Source: Acidobacteriota bacterium (GTDB taxonomy: Bacteria > Acidobacteriota > Terriglobia > Bryobacterales > Bryobacteraceae). Taken from it: a stretch of DNA of 64,000 nt. Every line of letters starts with the position of its first letter. Within the stretch, counting starts at the first letter, position 1. A model generated the notes under the pieces. It was not told the DNA's origin. It made no database searches and was given only the letters and a program-made list of their open reading frames with translations. The position numbers and the translations under genes are program-made. The DNA is taken from assembly GCA_025353165.1 (NCBI GenBank), contig JANXRE010000068.1, positions 23,476 to 87,475 of the forward strand, in the 5' to 3' direction. Positions 34,027-42,827 of the stretch are shown here, one piece after another.

Positions 34027-34949
34027 GCCCCTCGAGACGTAGCGCGCTTCTGACCATGGCGGCCGGTCTGGCGGGTGCCGGCACTTCGGAGATTCCGGTG
34101 CGCGGCGGAACTATTCAGGCGAGCTTCGAAGGGGGCAGTTTCGATCTCGGCCGGACCGCGCTCCTCGAATGGATCCGCCGCGCCGGGCAAGCCGTGGCCG
34201 CGTTCTATGGGGGGTTTCCCGTGCCGCGCGTGGATCTCCGCGTGCGGGCGGTGGAAGGCGAGCGGGGCGTGTTCGGCGGAACGACGTTCGGCGAACCCAG
34301 CCCGCGCGTCCGGATTTCGGTGGGCGGGCACACCGCGCAACAGCAACTCGCGAACGACTGGATGCTGACCCACGAGTTCGTTCACCTCGCCTTTCCCTCC
34401 CTGCCACGCGAGCACCACTGGATGGAAGAGGGGCTGTCTACTTACGTGGAGCCGCTGGCCCGCGCGCAGGCCGGGCAAATGACGCCCGAGCGCTACTGGT
34501 TCGAACTGGCGCGAGACGTTCGCCAGGGCCTTCCGCAAGCGGGCGATCTGGGCCTGGATCGCACTCACACCTGGGGCCGGACCTACTGGGGCGGCGCGCT
34601 GTTTTGTTTCGTGTGCGACGTACACATCCGCGAGCGAACGCGAAACCGGATGGGGCTGCGGGACGCGCTGCGGGGCATCGTGCGGGCGGGGGGCACGATC
34701 CAGCGGGACTGGCCGTTGCGGCGCGCCCTCGAAACCGGCGATGCCGCGGCCGGTGTTTCGGTGCTCGCTCCGCTGTACGACGAGTGGAAGGACAGGCCAG
34801 TGGACGTGGACCTCGCCGCCATGTGGAAGCGCCTCGGCGTCGTCTGGAAGGAAGATACCGTGGCGCTGGACGGCGCCGCTCCGGACGCCGCGCTGCGGCG
34901 CGCAATCCTGGCGTCTCAGAACAACTTGAGTGGAGCGGTCCCGTCTTAG
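34023..34949 (+). CDS. Gluzincin-type metallopeptidase-like protein
   Basis: 308 residues from the ATG at 34023, chosen by the 4-bp overlap with the upstream stop. The N-terminus (SPSRRSALLTMAAGLAGAG) is a Tat-like signal. LTHEFVHLAFPSL has the HExxH zinc motif near residue 117 and WMEEGLSTYVEP the third ligand Glu about 19 residues later, as in M1-type gluzincins. The family's usual exopeptidase domain is absent, so the substrate is open. Confidence 0.75.
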   Translation: MSPSRRSALLTMAAGLAGAGTSEIPVRGGTIQASFEGGSFDLGRTALLEWIRRAGQAVAAFYGGFPVPRVDLRVRAVEGERGVFGGTTFGEPSPRVRISVGGHTAQQQLANDWMLTHEFVHLAFPSLPREHHWMEEGLSTYVEPLARAQAGQMTPERYWFELARDVRQGLPQAGDLGLDRTHTWGRTYWGGALFCFVCDVHIRERTRNRMGLRDALRGIVRAGGTIQRDWPLRRALETGDAAAGVSVLAPLYDEWKDRPVDVDLAAMWKRLGVVWKEDTVALDGAAPDAALRRAILASQNNLSGAVPS

Positions 34950-35001
34950 CTGAACCTTACGCAGAATTCCGAATACCTTAAAATAACCGCGGAGGACCGG
35001 A

Positions 35002-35790
35002 ATGAGAGTCGTGGGAAAGATCGAGAGTTTATGGCGCTACCCGGTCAAGAGTATGGGCGGTGAAGAGTTGCAAGAGGCTTTTGTCGGGTTTCCAGGCGTC
35101 TACGGTGACCGTCTTTACGCCTTTCGGAGTTCGGCGGCCCCGAAAGGATTCCCGTGGCTGACAGGGCGGGAGCAAGAAGCAATGCTGTTGTATCGCCCCA
35201 GATATCGGCATCTGGAGCGCACGAAGAAGCCGGGCAACCTCGCGGAGGCTGAAGCGATAGGGCCTGGTCTCACCCCGGTCTACGCGGACCTCTCCGATTT
35301 TGTGGTGGACGTCGAGACACCGGCAGGGGAGCGGCTCGCCATTGATGATCCCCGGCTGAGGAGCATGCTGCGCGAGGGCATTCGCGATAGGCATGAGCTG
35401 ACTCTGCTTCGATCCCATCGGGCGATGACGGATTGCCGTCCGGTCTCGATCTTTTCGATGCAAACCGTGCGCCAGCTGAGCAAAGAGTTTGGAATCGATT
35501 TGGACAAGCGGCGATTTCGCGCGAACCTCTATGTTGAGCTCGAATCCGTAAATGCTTTCGGCGAAGACGAATTCGTGGGCCGGACTTTACGGATTGGCGC
35601 AAAAACGGCGATCGCAGTGGTTAAACGCGACTCCCGTTGCAAGATGATCACGCTCGATCCCGACACTGCACAGCCGAACCCCGAGGTGATGAGGCGGTTG
35701 ACTCGCGGCCATGAAGGCATGGCTGGGATCTACGGTGCCGTTCTGGCCGAGGGGACCATCCGGCCGGGCGACGAGATCGCTCTGGATTGA
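35002..35790 (+). CDS. MOSC domain protein
   Basis: 262 residues. The N-terminal MOSC beta-barrel (GKIESLWRYPVKSMGGEEL) and C-terminal MOSC domain with the conserved Cys in KRDSRCKMITLDPDT are both visible, as is RFRANLYVE. MOSC proteins bind molybdenum cofactor or carry sulfur, for example YiiM/mARC-type N-hydroxylated base reductases. GGAGGACCGGA before the ATG supports the start. No molybdenum gene is adjacent. Confidence 0.88.
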   Translation: MRVVGKIESLWRYPVKSMGGEELQEAFVGFPGVYGDRLYAFRSSAAPKGFPWLTGREQEAMLLYRPRYRHLERTKKPGNLAEAEAIGPGLTPVYADLSDFVVDVETPAGERLAIDDPRLRSMLREGIRDRHELTLLRSHRAMTDCRPVSIFSMQTVRQLSKEFGIDLDKRRFRANLYVELESVNAFGEDEFVGRTLRIGAKTAIAVVKRDSRCKMITLDPDTAQPNPEVMRRLTRGHEGMAGIYGAVLAEGTIRPGDEIALD

Positions 35791-35980
35791 GGCAAGATCG
35801 CATCTGTACCAAGCGTCTCGCTTAAGAAAACGCCATCTTACGAATGTGTCTTGGTTGCGCGTGGACTGCATGCATCATCCACGTCGGAACCTCCAGGAAT
35901 CCGCACCTCTTGAGGCCGGGTGCTGGACCTTCGATTCTCGGATGAACGTCGGCGCGGTTTAAGGGTATACCGTCAGCACG

Positions 35981-36691
35981 ATGGACCGGCGCCGCACACG
36001 ATCGCGTAGAGCCGTTGCGCTGGTTACGGGTGCGAGCTCGGGCATAGGACAGGCGTGCGCGGAGGAACTGGCGCGCGCGGGTCTTGTGGTGTTTGGCACT
36101 TCTCGCCGTCCACGGCGCATTGACGTGCTCGTGAATAACGCCGGCATTGCTTTGGAAGGCGCACTCGAGGAGACCGCGATTGGCGAATTCAAGGACGTGG
36201 TTGAGACGAACCTGTTTGGCACTGTGCGCATGATGCAGGCTGTTCTTCCGATCATGCGCAAGCAGCGCGGCGGCCGAATCGTGAATATGGATCGGTGATG
36301 GCATTTCTTCCCATGCCGTATTCATCGGCCTATTGCGCCAGCAAGCACGCCCTACGCGGCCTGTCTGAATCAGTCGACCACGAAGTGCGCGGCTTCGGCA
36401 TTCGGGTGATCGCGATCGAGCCGGGATTCATCCGAACGGATATCGCCCAACACTCGCCCGTAGCCACTCCGATTCAGGCGTACGCGGCTGCCCGGGCGTT
36501 CCCGGTACGGCAATTCAGGAAGCAGCTCGAGCTTTGGGGCGGATCCGGCAGTGGTGGCGCGAGTGGTGGTCGAAGCCGCGACTGCGCTGCACCCCCAGTC
36601 GCGATATCTGCCTGACAGTTTTGCCCAAGTCATGCACGTGGTTCGGACGGTTCCGCCATCCGGTTGGTTCGATCTCGCATTTCCAACTTGA
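35981..36691 (+). pseudogene. SDR oxidoreductase pseudogene
   Basis: ALVTGASSGIGQACAEELA opens a classical SDR, but the next match RIDVLVNNAG follows too soon: about 35 residues (the second half of the Rossmann fold, including the NAD Asp region) are deleted. After GGRIVN a single-base deletion near 36288 shifts the frame; the protein continues in the second frame as GSVMAFLPMPYSSAYCASKH with Tyr and Lys intact. Near 36535 a second shift moves the C-terminus (DPAVVARVVVEA, then SGWFDLAFPT) to a third frame ending at 36689-36691. Three lesions make it non-functional. Confidence 0.8.
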
Positions 36692-36947
36692 CTGACACCT
36701 CGCCGTGACCAGATCGCCAGGATTGGCTTCGGCGCGCCCCGGCTGACCATCCAGAGCGCGGCGTCGAAGGTGCCCTCGTGGGCCGGCAGGAACCATGTTG
36801 GCCGATTTCCTGGCGTGGGTTGCCGGGCGCAGTCGGCCCGGGTGACGGGAGGCCAGATTTCCCACATCCGGGCTTCCGGCCAGCGCGGGTTCACTTCAAC
36901 GACTAGGGCGTTTCCCGTCAAGTTGACGCTCGCCCGTGATCGTCTAA
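36692..36947. other. Gene-free stretch
   Basis: About 256 bp. A minus-strand frame (ALVVEVNPRWPEARMWEIW, then WFLPAHEGTFDAALWMVSRG) looks protein-like but runs on into antisense of the SDR pseudogene and matches nothing I recognise; it may be a fragment. Confidence 0.35.
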
Positions 36948-37814
36948 GTGAGGGTCGGATTAGAATGGATCGTGTCCGTCTCGAGACAAACCGAGCCCAG
37001 CCGCGGCCGGCTTGATCATCTACTGCCGCAGGGCTACCTCAACGGGTTCACCGACCCATCAATCCCGGGCCAACTTTTCGTTTACGACATAAGAAAGCAA
37101 CTATGGTTTGAGAGCGGCACTACCCGTGTGGCAGCGATCCGTGGTTTCTACGATTATTCACATGGCAGCGATCCGGATACGACTGCAGACGAAGCCTTCA
37201 GAGAATTCGAAGAGAAGTTTCCTAATGTCGTGCGCGAGCTGGTCGGTAAAGGCTTTTCGAGCTGGCAAGAACATCTCGATTTTCTTCTCGGATACGCGCA
37301 GATGTTGCGCGCAAGAACCGAACTGTTCCGCGAACAGGACTTGGCTCAGGCGCGTCAGGCCACGATGGTTCGAGTAAAGGAAGTGTTTCAAGACCCCAAA
37401 ACCGGACAGACGGCGATACGGTATGAACCTCTCACCGAAACGGGTGCGGAACTTGAAACGCTGCTACGCAACATGAGTATCACAAAAATGCGTGGCGAGA
37501 TCGACAAAGGTGCGGCATTCTTCTCGAAGATGTACTGGTGTCTTCGGGTCACTGGGGATCGGTCCGATCCGGTCATTACCGGTGATAATCCCGTTATTGT
37601 CGAGGGTCAAGCGCCTACGCTCGGTGCGGCACTAGACGACCCGCGCACGCTCGTGTTCTTCCCAGTGTGCTGGCAAGCGTGCCTAGTCGGGAGTCCCGGG
37701 AGCTTCAAGGTTGATACCGATTCGTTCCATGCCTGCGATTTACGGCGGCTTCGGTCTCGTTATCTTCGGACCGACGGCCGTTTTGCGTATTCTCCCACTC
37801 GCGTCTCGGAATAA
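36948..37814 (+). CDS. DUF4238 domain protein
   Basis: 288 residues. RLDHLLPQGYLNGFTDPSIP then GQLFVYDIRKQLWF is the N-terminal signature of DUF4238 (HHxxPxxYLxxFT...GxLxVYD). ITGDNPVIVEGQAP near residue 210 is the family's second conserved block (TSDxPV). No function is known; members are scattered in accessory regions. The start is uncertain: GTG at 36948 right after a stop, or GTG at 36972 nearer the conserved block. Lower GC than its neighbours and flanked by a pseudogene and a repeat, consistent with acquired DNA. Confidence 0.7.
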   Translation: MRVGLEWIVSVSRQTEPSRGRLDHLLPQGYLNGFTDPSIPGQLFVYDIRKQLWFESGTTRVAAIRGFYDYSHGSDPDTTADEAFREFEEKFPNVVRELVGKGFSSWQEHLDFLLGYAQMLRARTELFREQDLAQARQATMVRVKEVFQDPKTGQTAIRYEPLTETGAELETLLRNMSITKMRGEIDKGAAFFSKMYWCLRVTGDRSDPVITGDNPVIVEGQAPTLGAALDDPRTLVFFPVCWQACLVGSPGSFKVDTDSFHACDLRRLRSRYLRTDGRFAYSPTRVSE

Positions 37815-37867
37815 GTCCACAAGGTCGTGTAGTCCCCGGCACGGACATTTGGTGGTCGGTGCCCCAG

Positions 37868-37942
37868 AAGCGGCGTTCTCGGAAGCCGGCAGACATTTCT
37901 GCCCAAGAAACTTAGGTTGGCGCTTATGGGCGGCCCCCCTGA
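37868..37942 (+). repeat. Second repeat family, copy B
   Basis: CCGGCAG, then CCCAAGAAACTTAGGTTGGC and ATGGGCGGCCCC align with copy A near 23.5 kb at roughly 70 percent by eye. In one frame both encode a similar peptide (ANLSFLG on the minus strand). The long hairpin of copy A is not preserved here. It lies in the 244-bp spacer between the DUF4238 gene and the beta-helix lipoprotein gene. Confidence 0.55.
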
Positions 37943-38058
37943 ACCGCGGCCGACTCCCCCGTTCGGCCTCTCGCCGGGCTGAAAACAGCGGTTCCCGGGA
38001 AGACCCGCGCGGACGGGCGTACGCCCCACCACCCTCCGACTGAGCTATCCTTGAGCAC

Positions 38059-39276
38059 ATGTCCAGAGGGTGCGTTGTTCTTGTTCTTAGCGGTCTGCTG
38101 ATTCTGGGGTCCTGCTCCAAACAAACCGGCCTGACTCCCGGCCCCGGCTTCCGCAAAGCCTTGCAGGAAGCTCTCATTCAGGCCCAGCCCGGCGCGGTGA
38201 TCGAGATCCCGGAAGGGAAACACGACATCGACGGGCCGCTCACGCTCACCGTCGATAACGTCACGCTGCGCGGCAAGGGAATCGACAAAAGCGTCCTGTC
38301 GTTCCTGAACCAGACCTCCGGATCCGCCGGCCTCACGGTTACGGCGAACGGTTTCACCGTCGAGGATCTGGCCGTCGAGGACACCAAGGGCGACGGCATC
38401 AAGATCAAGGGCGGCACGGGCGTCACCTTCCGCCGCTTCCGCGCCGAGTGGACCGGCGGCGCCAAAGAGACCAACGGCTCCTACGGAATCTATCCGGTGG
38501 AGTGCAAGGACGTCCTGATCGAGGACTCGATCGTTAAGGGCGCTTCCGACGCGGGCTTCTATGTCGGCCAGTCGCGCAACATCGTCGTGCGGCGAAACCG
38601 CGCCGAGATGAACGTCGCGGGCATCGAGATCGAGAACTCGGTGAACGCCGACGTCTACGAGAACGTCGCCACCAACAACGCCGGCGGCATCCTGGTCTTC
38701 AATCTCCCCGACCTGCCGATGAAAGGCGGGAAGATCACGCGCGTGTACAAGAACCAGGTATTCGCGAACAATCATCCCAACTTCGCGCCCAAGGGGAACA
38801 TGGTCGCGCAGGTGTCTTCCGGCACGGGCGTGATCGTTCTTGCGACCAGCCAGATCGAGGTCTTCCAGAACACGTTCAAAGACAACAAATCCGTGAACGT
38901 GAACATACTCAGCTATCAGAGCACGGGGAATCCGATCAAGGACACGGCCTACGATCCGTACACCGAGGCCATCCACGTTCACGACAACACGTTCTCGGGC
39001 GGCGGCGACGCTCCCGACGGAAAGGTCGCGACGCTCGCGAAAGCGGTCGGCGCGCCGCTCGCAAGCATCCTGTATGATGGCGTCGTCAATCCGAAGCGCA
39101 TGACCGCGAAAAAGCAGTTGCCGGACGAAGCGCGCATTTGCATCGAGAACAACGGCGACGCGACCTTCCTGAACTACGACGCCGCCCACGAATTCAAGAA
39201 GCCGAGCCGCGATATCTCGCCGCATAAGTGCAGCCTCCCTGCCCTGCCCGCGGTCACGCTGCCCTCCGGAGCGTGA
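38059..39276 (+). CDS. Parallel beta-helix lipoprotein (TIGR03805-like)
   Basis: 405 residues. LLILGSCSKQ is a lipobox (Cys near residue 19), so a lipoprotein. From about residue 45 the sequence forms right-handed beta-helix turns (VIEIPEGKHDIDGPLTLTVDNVTLRGKG, VEDLAVEDTKGDGIKIKGG, AGIEIENSVNADVYENVATNN). It matches the family that is regularly paired with a diheme cytochrome (TIGR03806-like), as here with a 2-bp gap. Role unknown; a periplasmic polysaccharide- or substrate-binding enzyme is possible. Confidence 0.85.
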   Translation: MSRGCVVLVLSGLLILGSCSKQTGLTPGPGFRKALQEALIQAQPGAVIEIPEGKHDIDGPLTLTVDNVTLRGKGIDKSVLSFLNQTSGSAGLTVTANGFTVEDLAVEDTKGDGIKIKGGTGVTFRRFRAEWTGGAKETNGSYGIYPVECKDVLIEDSIVKGASDAGFYVGQSRNIVVRRNRAEMNVAGIEIENSVNADVYENVATNNAGGILVFNLPDLPMKGGKITRVYKNQVFANNHPNFAPKGNMVAQVSSGTGVIVLATSQIEVFQNTFKDNKSVNVNILSYQSTGNPIKDTAYDPYTEAIHVHDNTFSGGGDAPDGKVATLAKAVGAPLASILYDGVVNPKRMTAKKQLPDEARICIENNGDATFLNYDAAHEFKKPSRDISPHKCSLPALPAVTLPSGA

Positions 39277-39278
39277 GA

Positions 39279-40316
39279 ATGAAGCGCGCGGTACCGGCGC
39301 TGGCGGCGTGTCTGCTATCGTCGTGCGGCTATTTCAGCAAGGACGTCCGGCCGGTCCTGGACGAGCCGTTTCCGAAAAAGCTCTCCGAGTGGCGGCTGTT
39401 TGTGGGCGACCTGAAGCAACTGCGGCCCAACGCAGGCGTGGTCCCCTACGACCTGAACACGCCGCTGTTTTCCGACTACGCCGACAAGTCGCGCTACGTG
39501 TGGATGCCGAAGGGAGCCGCGGCCCGTTACCGCCCTACCGAAGCCTTCGAGTTTCCGCCGGGGGCGGTGCTCGCGAAAACGTTCTCCTATTCCGGCCGCA
39601 TCGTCGAGACCCGCCTGCTGGTGAACACCAGGAAAGGATGGGTCGGGGTTCCTTATGTGTGGAACGATCGGCAGACCGACGCGACGCTCGAGATCGCGCC
39701 CGATCCCGTCACGGTGCATTGGAAGAACCTCACGATTCAGTACATCATTCCGAACACCAACCAGTGCAAATCGTGTCACGACCGGTCCAAGACCGTGGTG
39801 CCCATCGGTCCCAAAGCGCGGCACCTGAACAAGACCTACGCGTACTCGACCGGACCCGAGAATCAACTCGAGCACTGGACGAAAATCGGCTACCTGACCG
39901 GCGCGCCGTACCCGGCGAGCGCTCCGCGAAACGCGGCTTGGGACAATCCGTCCTCCGGCACGCTCGAACAGCGCGCGCGAGCGTATCTGGATGCCAACTG
40001 CTCGCATTGCCACAACCCGCAAGGCCCCGCCGATAACACGGGATTGTACTTGACAGCCGACCAGCCGGATCCTCTGCGGATCGGCTTCTGCAAGGTGCCG
40101 GTAGCGGCGGGCCACGGCTCGGGCGATTTGCGGTTCGACATGGTCCACGGAAAGCCGGACGAGTCGATCCTCATACACCGCATGGATTCGGTCGAGCCGA
40201 AGGTGATGATGCCCGAAATCGGCCGCTCGACCGTGCACCGCGAAGGCGTGGAACTGATCCGCGCCTGGGTGAAAGGCGTGCGGGGAGACTGCGTTAACCC
40301 GCGCGCGAACGATTAA
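39279..40316 (+). CDS. Diheme c-type cytochrome lipoprotein (SO2930/TIGR03806-like)
   Basis: 345 residues with a lipobox (ACLLSSCG). Two heme sites, CKSCH near residue 163 and CSHCH near 241; blocks VPYDLNTPLFSDYADKSRYVW and PKVMMPEIGRSTVHREGVEL are typical of this family. The conserved pairing with the beta-helix protein suggests a two-part periplasmic redox unit whose substrate is unknown. Start at the ATG 2 bp after the upstream stop, agreeing with a lipoprotein signal. Confidence 0.88.
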   Translation: MKRAVPALAACLLSSCGYFSKDVRPVLDEPFPKKLSEWRLFVGDLKQLRPNAGVVPYDLNTPLFSDYADKSRYVWMPKGAAARYRPTEAFEFPPGAVLAKTFSYSGRIVETRLLVNTRKGWVGVPYVWNDRQTDATLEIAPDPVTVHWKNLTIQYIIPNTNQCKSCHDRSKTVVPIGPKARHLNKTYAYSTGPENQLEHWTKIGYLTGAPYPASAPRNAAWDNPSSGTLEQRARAYLDANCSHCHNPQGPADNTGLYLTADQPDPLRIGFCKVPVAAGHGSGDLRFDMVHGKPDESILIHRMDSVEPKVMMPEIGRSTVHREGVELIRAWVKGVRGDCVNPRAND

Positions 40317-40398
40317 CCAAATGGTTAGCAAAATCAAGTTTATCCAAACCTGTTTTCAACGGCTTAGCTTTCGGCAACGAGCGTGCATTGGAAAGGAC

Positions 40399-40599
40399 AT
40401 GCGAAACATGAACAACTTCGGCGCAGACGAAACCGGCGGTGAAGGGTTGGCGCGGCTGGTCCCCGCGCTGGTGATCGTCCTGATGACGGTTGCATCCTGG
40501 GTTGGAGTTTTCGTGGTCCTTCGCGGTGCTGTGGACTATGCCCCGTCCGCCCAGAGTACGAGCGTGGAAACCATCTCCGACTCGATGGGCGGGCGGTAG
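40399..40599 (+). CDS. Small membrane protein, unknown
   Basis: 66 residues from the ATG at 40399, with GGAAAGGA close before it (an ATG three codons on is an alternative). A polar head precedes LVPALVIVLMTVASWVGVFVVL, one transmembrane segment, and a Ser-rich tail. No family known. It sits between convergent operons, so it may have its own transcript. Confidence 0.45.
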   Translation: MRNMNNFGADETGGEGLARLVPALVIVLMTVASWVGVFVVLRGAVDYAPSAQSTSVETISDSMGGR

Positions 40600-40627
40600 T
40601 TTCTCAACCGTTTCCGAGCCACGACCG

Positions 40628-41626
40628 TCAGGGAGTGGCGGCGGCCCGCGTCTTTGTTCGAATCCGGCAGAGATAGTGATCGGCCGCCATATACAAAACC
40701 GACCCATCCCCGCCCCACGCGCAGTTCGCGGTCCGCTGCTTCGTGTCGATGCGGCCGAGCAGCTTCCCGTCCGGCGTGATTACATTGATCCCACCGGGCC
40801 CTCCCGCGAACAGGTTTCCATTCGCGTCGATCTTCATCCCGTCCGGGAGACCGGGCAAGCCTTGCTTGAAGGCGTCCGTCGCGTCGTAGAGCACCTGTCC
40901 CGGTCCGACCGTACCGTCCGGAAGTACCGGGTACTTCATCCACACCGCGCGCTCCGGATCCGAGTTCGCGATGTATAGCGTCTTCTCATCCGGCGAGAAC
41001 GCAATCCCGTTCGGCCGGCTCAAGTCCTTGATCAGCAGCGTCAGCTTTCCATCCGCCGACAACCGGTACACGCCATAAAACTCCAGCTCCCGCCGCGGAT
41101 CGTCGGAGTTCTTCGGCAGCCCGTAAGGAGGATCGGTGAAATACAGATCGCCGTTCGATTTGTAAACAAGATCGTTCGGACTGTTGAAGCGCTTGCCCAG
41201 GTAGTTGTCCGCGAGCGTTCGCTTTCCACCGTCTTTTTCCAGCCGCGAGACGCGCCGGTCGCCGTGCTCGCACGCCACCAGGCGGCCCTGATGGTCCAGG
41301 GTCAAACCATTGCTGCCCGGCTCGCGCCCATAATCCACGCGGCCCGTGAATCCGGACGGCTTCAGGTAGAGCGTGACGCCCTCGGTTTCCGTCCACTTCA
41401 TGATGGAATTCCGCGGGATGTCGGAGAACAGCAGGTATCCACCGTCGCGCACCCAGACCGGACCCTCCGCCCATTCGAACCCCGACGCCAGCACCTCGAT
41501 CTTCGCGTCGCGATCAATCAGATCGTTCATGCGCGCGTCCAGGCGGACCACCTCGCCCAGGGTGGGACGAACGTTCTGCGCCGGAACCAGCGCCGCCGCG
41601 GCAAACACTGCGAGAAATCGCTTCAT
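40628..41626 (-). CDS. SMP-30/gluconolactonase-like protein, secreted
   Basis: 332 residues from the ATG at 41626, which opens a signal peptide (KRFLAVFAAAALVPAQ). Six-bladed propeller motifs: FEWAEGPVWVRDGGYLLFSD with metal Glu, SPNDLVYKSNGDLYFTDPPYG (metal Asn, Asp), SRPNGIAFSPDEKTLYIANS and LPDGMKIDANGNLFAGGPGG (metal Asp). Such enzymes hydrolyse sugar lactones. Last gene of an operon with Gfo/Idh, GH38-like and M13 genes (gaps 14-19 bp). Confidence 0.9.
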   Translation of the reverse strand: MKRFLAVFAAAALVPAQNVRPTLGEVVRLDARMNDLIDRDAKIEVLASGFEWAEGPVWVRDGGYLLFSDIPRNSIMKWTETEGVTLYLKPSGFTGRVDYGREPGSNGLTLDHQGRLVACEHGDRRVSRLEKDGGKRTLADNYLGKRFNSPNDLVYKSNGDLYFTDPPYGLPKNSDDPRRELEFYGVYRLSADGKLTLLIKDLSRPNGIAFSPDEKTLYIANSDPERAVWMKYPVLPDGTVGPGQVLYDATDAFKQGLPGLPDGMKIDANGNLFAGGPGGINVITPDGKLLGRIDTKQRTANCAWGGDGSVLYMAADHYLCRIRTKTRAAATP

Positions 41627-41640
41627 GGCTGTTAATCCTA

Positions 41641-42813
41641 TCACCCGTTCCACACTCCATTTCCACGCAGCGCGAAATTCGCCACGTGACCCGCGCGCGC
41701 CGCGGCTACGCCCACTTCCACCGGCGCATTCGGCGTGCTCCGGCTACGCATGCACTCCAGAAAATTCTTCATGTGGTCTGGCGCGCCGTCGCCCTTGCTC
41801 TTCACCTGCATCGCCGGGTGGTCCGGCTCGTAATTCTCGCTGTAGCGCGGGATCTCGTTGTACACCGTGAAGCCGCTGCGGTGCAGGCGCATCGCGCCCG
41901 CCGTGCCGCGGAACAGGATCCCGCCGCCTTCGATGTAGCCCAGCAGGGCGCTGTCGAACTCCACAATGGCGTTGGGATAGGTGAGCGCCGCGCTCATGGT
42001 GTCGGGCGTCTGCCGCTGCTTCAGAATGGCCCGCGTGCCGGAGGCCGTCGCGCGCGAGGGCAGGTCCTGGCCCATGAACCAGTGCGCGACATCCACCCAG
42101 TGGACAAACAAATCGGTCATCGCGCCGCCACCGAAATCCCAATACCAGCGCCAGTGCGCGAACTGATCGGCGTCGAACGGGCGGTCCGCGGCGGACCCGA
42201 GGAATCGCTTCCAGTCGAGCTTCGACGTATCGAGGTTCGACCCGGCGTCCTGGCCCGCGATGTGATTCTGATACCAGTACGTGCGGATGAATGTGACCTG
42301 TCCGAGTCTGCCCGACGCCACAATCTCCTTGGCTTGCAGGTAGTGGTCCCAGCTCCGTTGCTGCGTTCCCGTTTGCACCACGCGCTTGGATTCGCGCACC
42401 GCCGCGATGAGAGGCTCGCCCTCTTCGATCAGATGAGTCGCCGGCTTTTCGCAATACACGTCCTTGCCCGCCCGCACAGCGTCGATGGTGATCGGCACGT
42501 GCCAGTGATCGGGCGTTCCGATCACCACGGCGTCGATGTCCTTACGATCCAGGATTTCGCGATAGTCGACGGTATCCTTCGCGCCCGCCGTGAATTTCGA
42601 CCGCGCTTCCGCGCGGCGCGGCTCGTACACATCGCAGACCGCGACGATATCGTTGCCGCCGATCCGGTTCAGCAGCGAAAGCAGGTGTTGGCACCGGCTG
42701 CCGGTCCCGATCGCGCCCACCTGGATGCGATCGTTCGCGCCGAGTACGCGGTTATAGGACGCGGCGCTCGCGATAGCCGCCTGGAGAAAACGGCGGCGGT
42801 TCGTGTGTTTCAT
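41641..42813 (-). CDS. Gfo/Idh/MocA family oxidoreductase with Tat signal
   Basis: 390 residues. TNRRRFLQAAIASAASY is a Tat signal; VGAIGTGSRCQHLL the Rossmann loop; VYCEKPATH the EKP motif with catalytic Lys; GGGAMTDLFVHWVDVAHWFMG the His-containing active-site helix of the family. It should oxidise or epimerise a sugar in the periplasm. The neighbouring SMP-30 lactonase could hydrolyse a lactone it forms, which is the natural reading of the pair. Start at 42813. Confidence 0.9.
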   Translation of the reverse strand: MKHTNRRRFLQAAIASAASYNRVLGANDRIQVGAIGTGSRCQHLLSLLNRIGGNDIVAVCDVYEPRRAEARSKFTAGAKDTVDYREILDRKDIDAVVIGTPDHWHVPITIDAVRAGKDVYCEKPATHLIEEGEPLIAAVRESKRVVQTGTQQRSWDHYLQAKEIVASGRLGQVTFIRTYWYQNHIAGQDAGSNLDTSKLDWKRFLGSAADRPFDADQFAHWRWYWDFGGGAMTDLFVHWVDVAHWFMGQDLPSRATASGTRAILKQRQTPDTMSAALTYPNAIVEFDSALLGYIEGGGILFRGTAGAMRLHRSGFTVYNEIPRYSENYEPDHPAMQVKSKGDGAPDHMKNFLECMRSRSTPNAPVEVGVAAARAGHVANFALRGNGVWNG

Positions 42814-42827
42814 GCACCCATTGTTGC

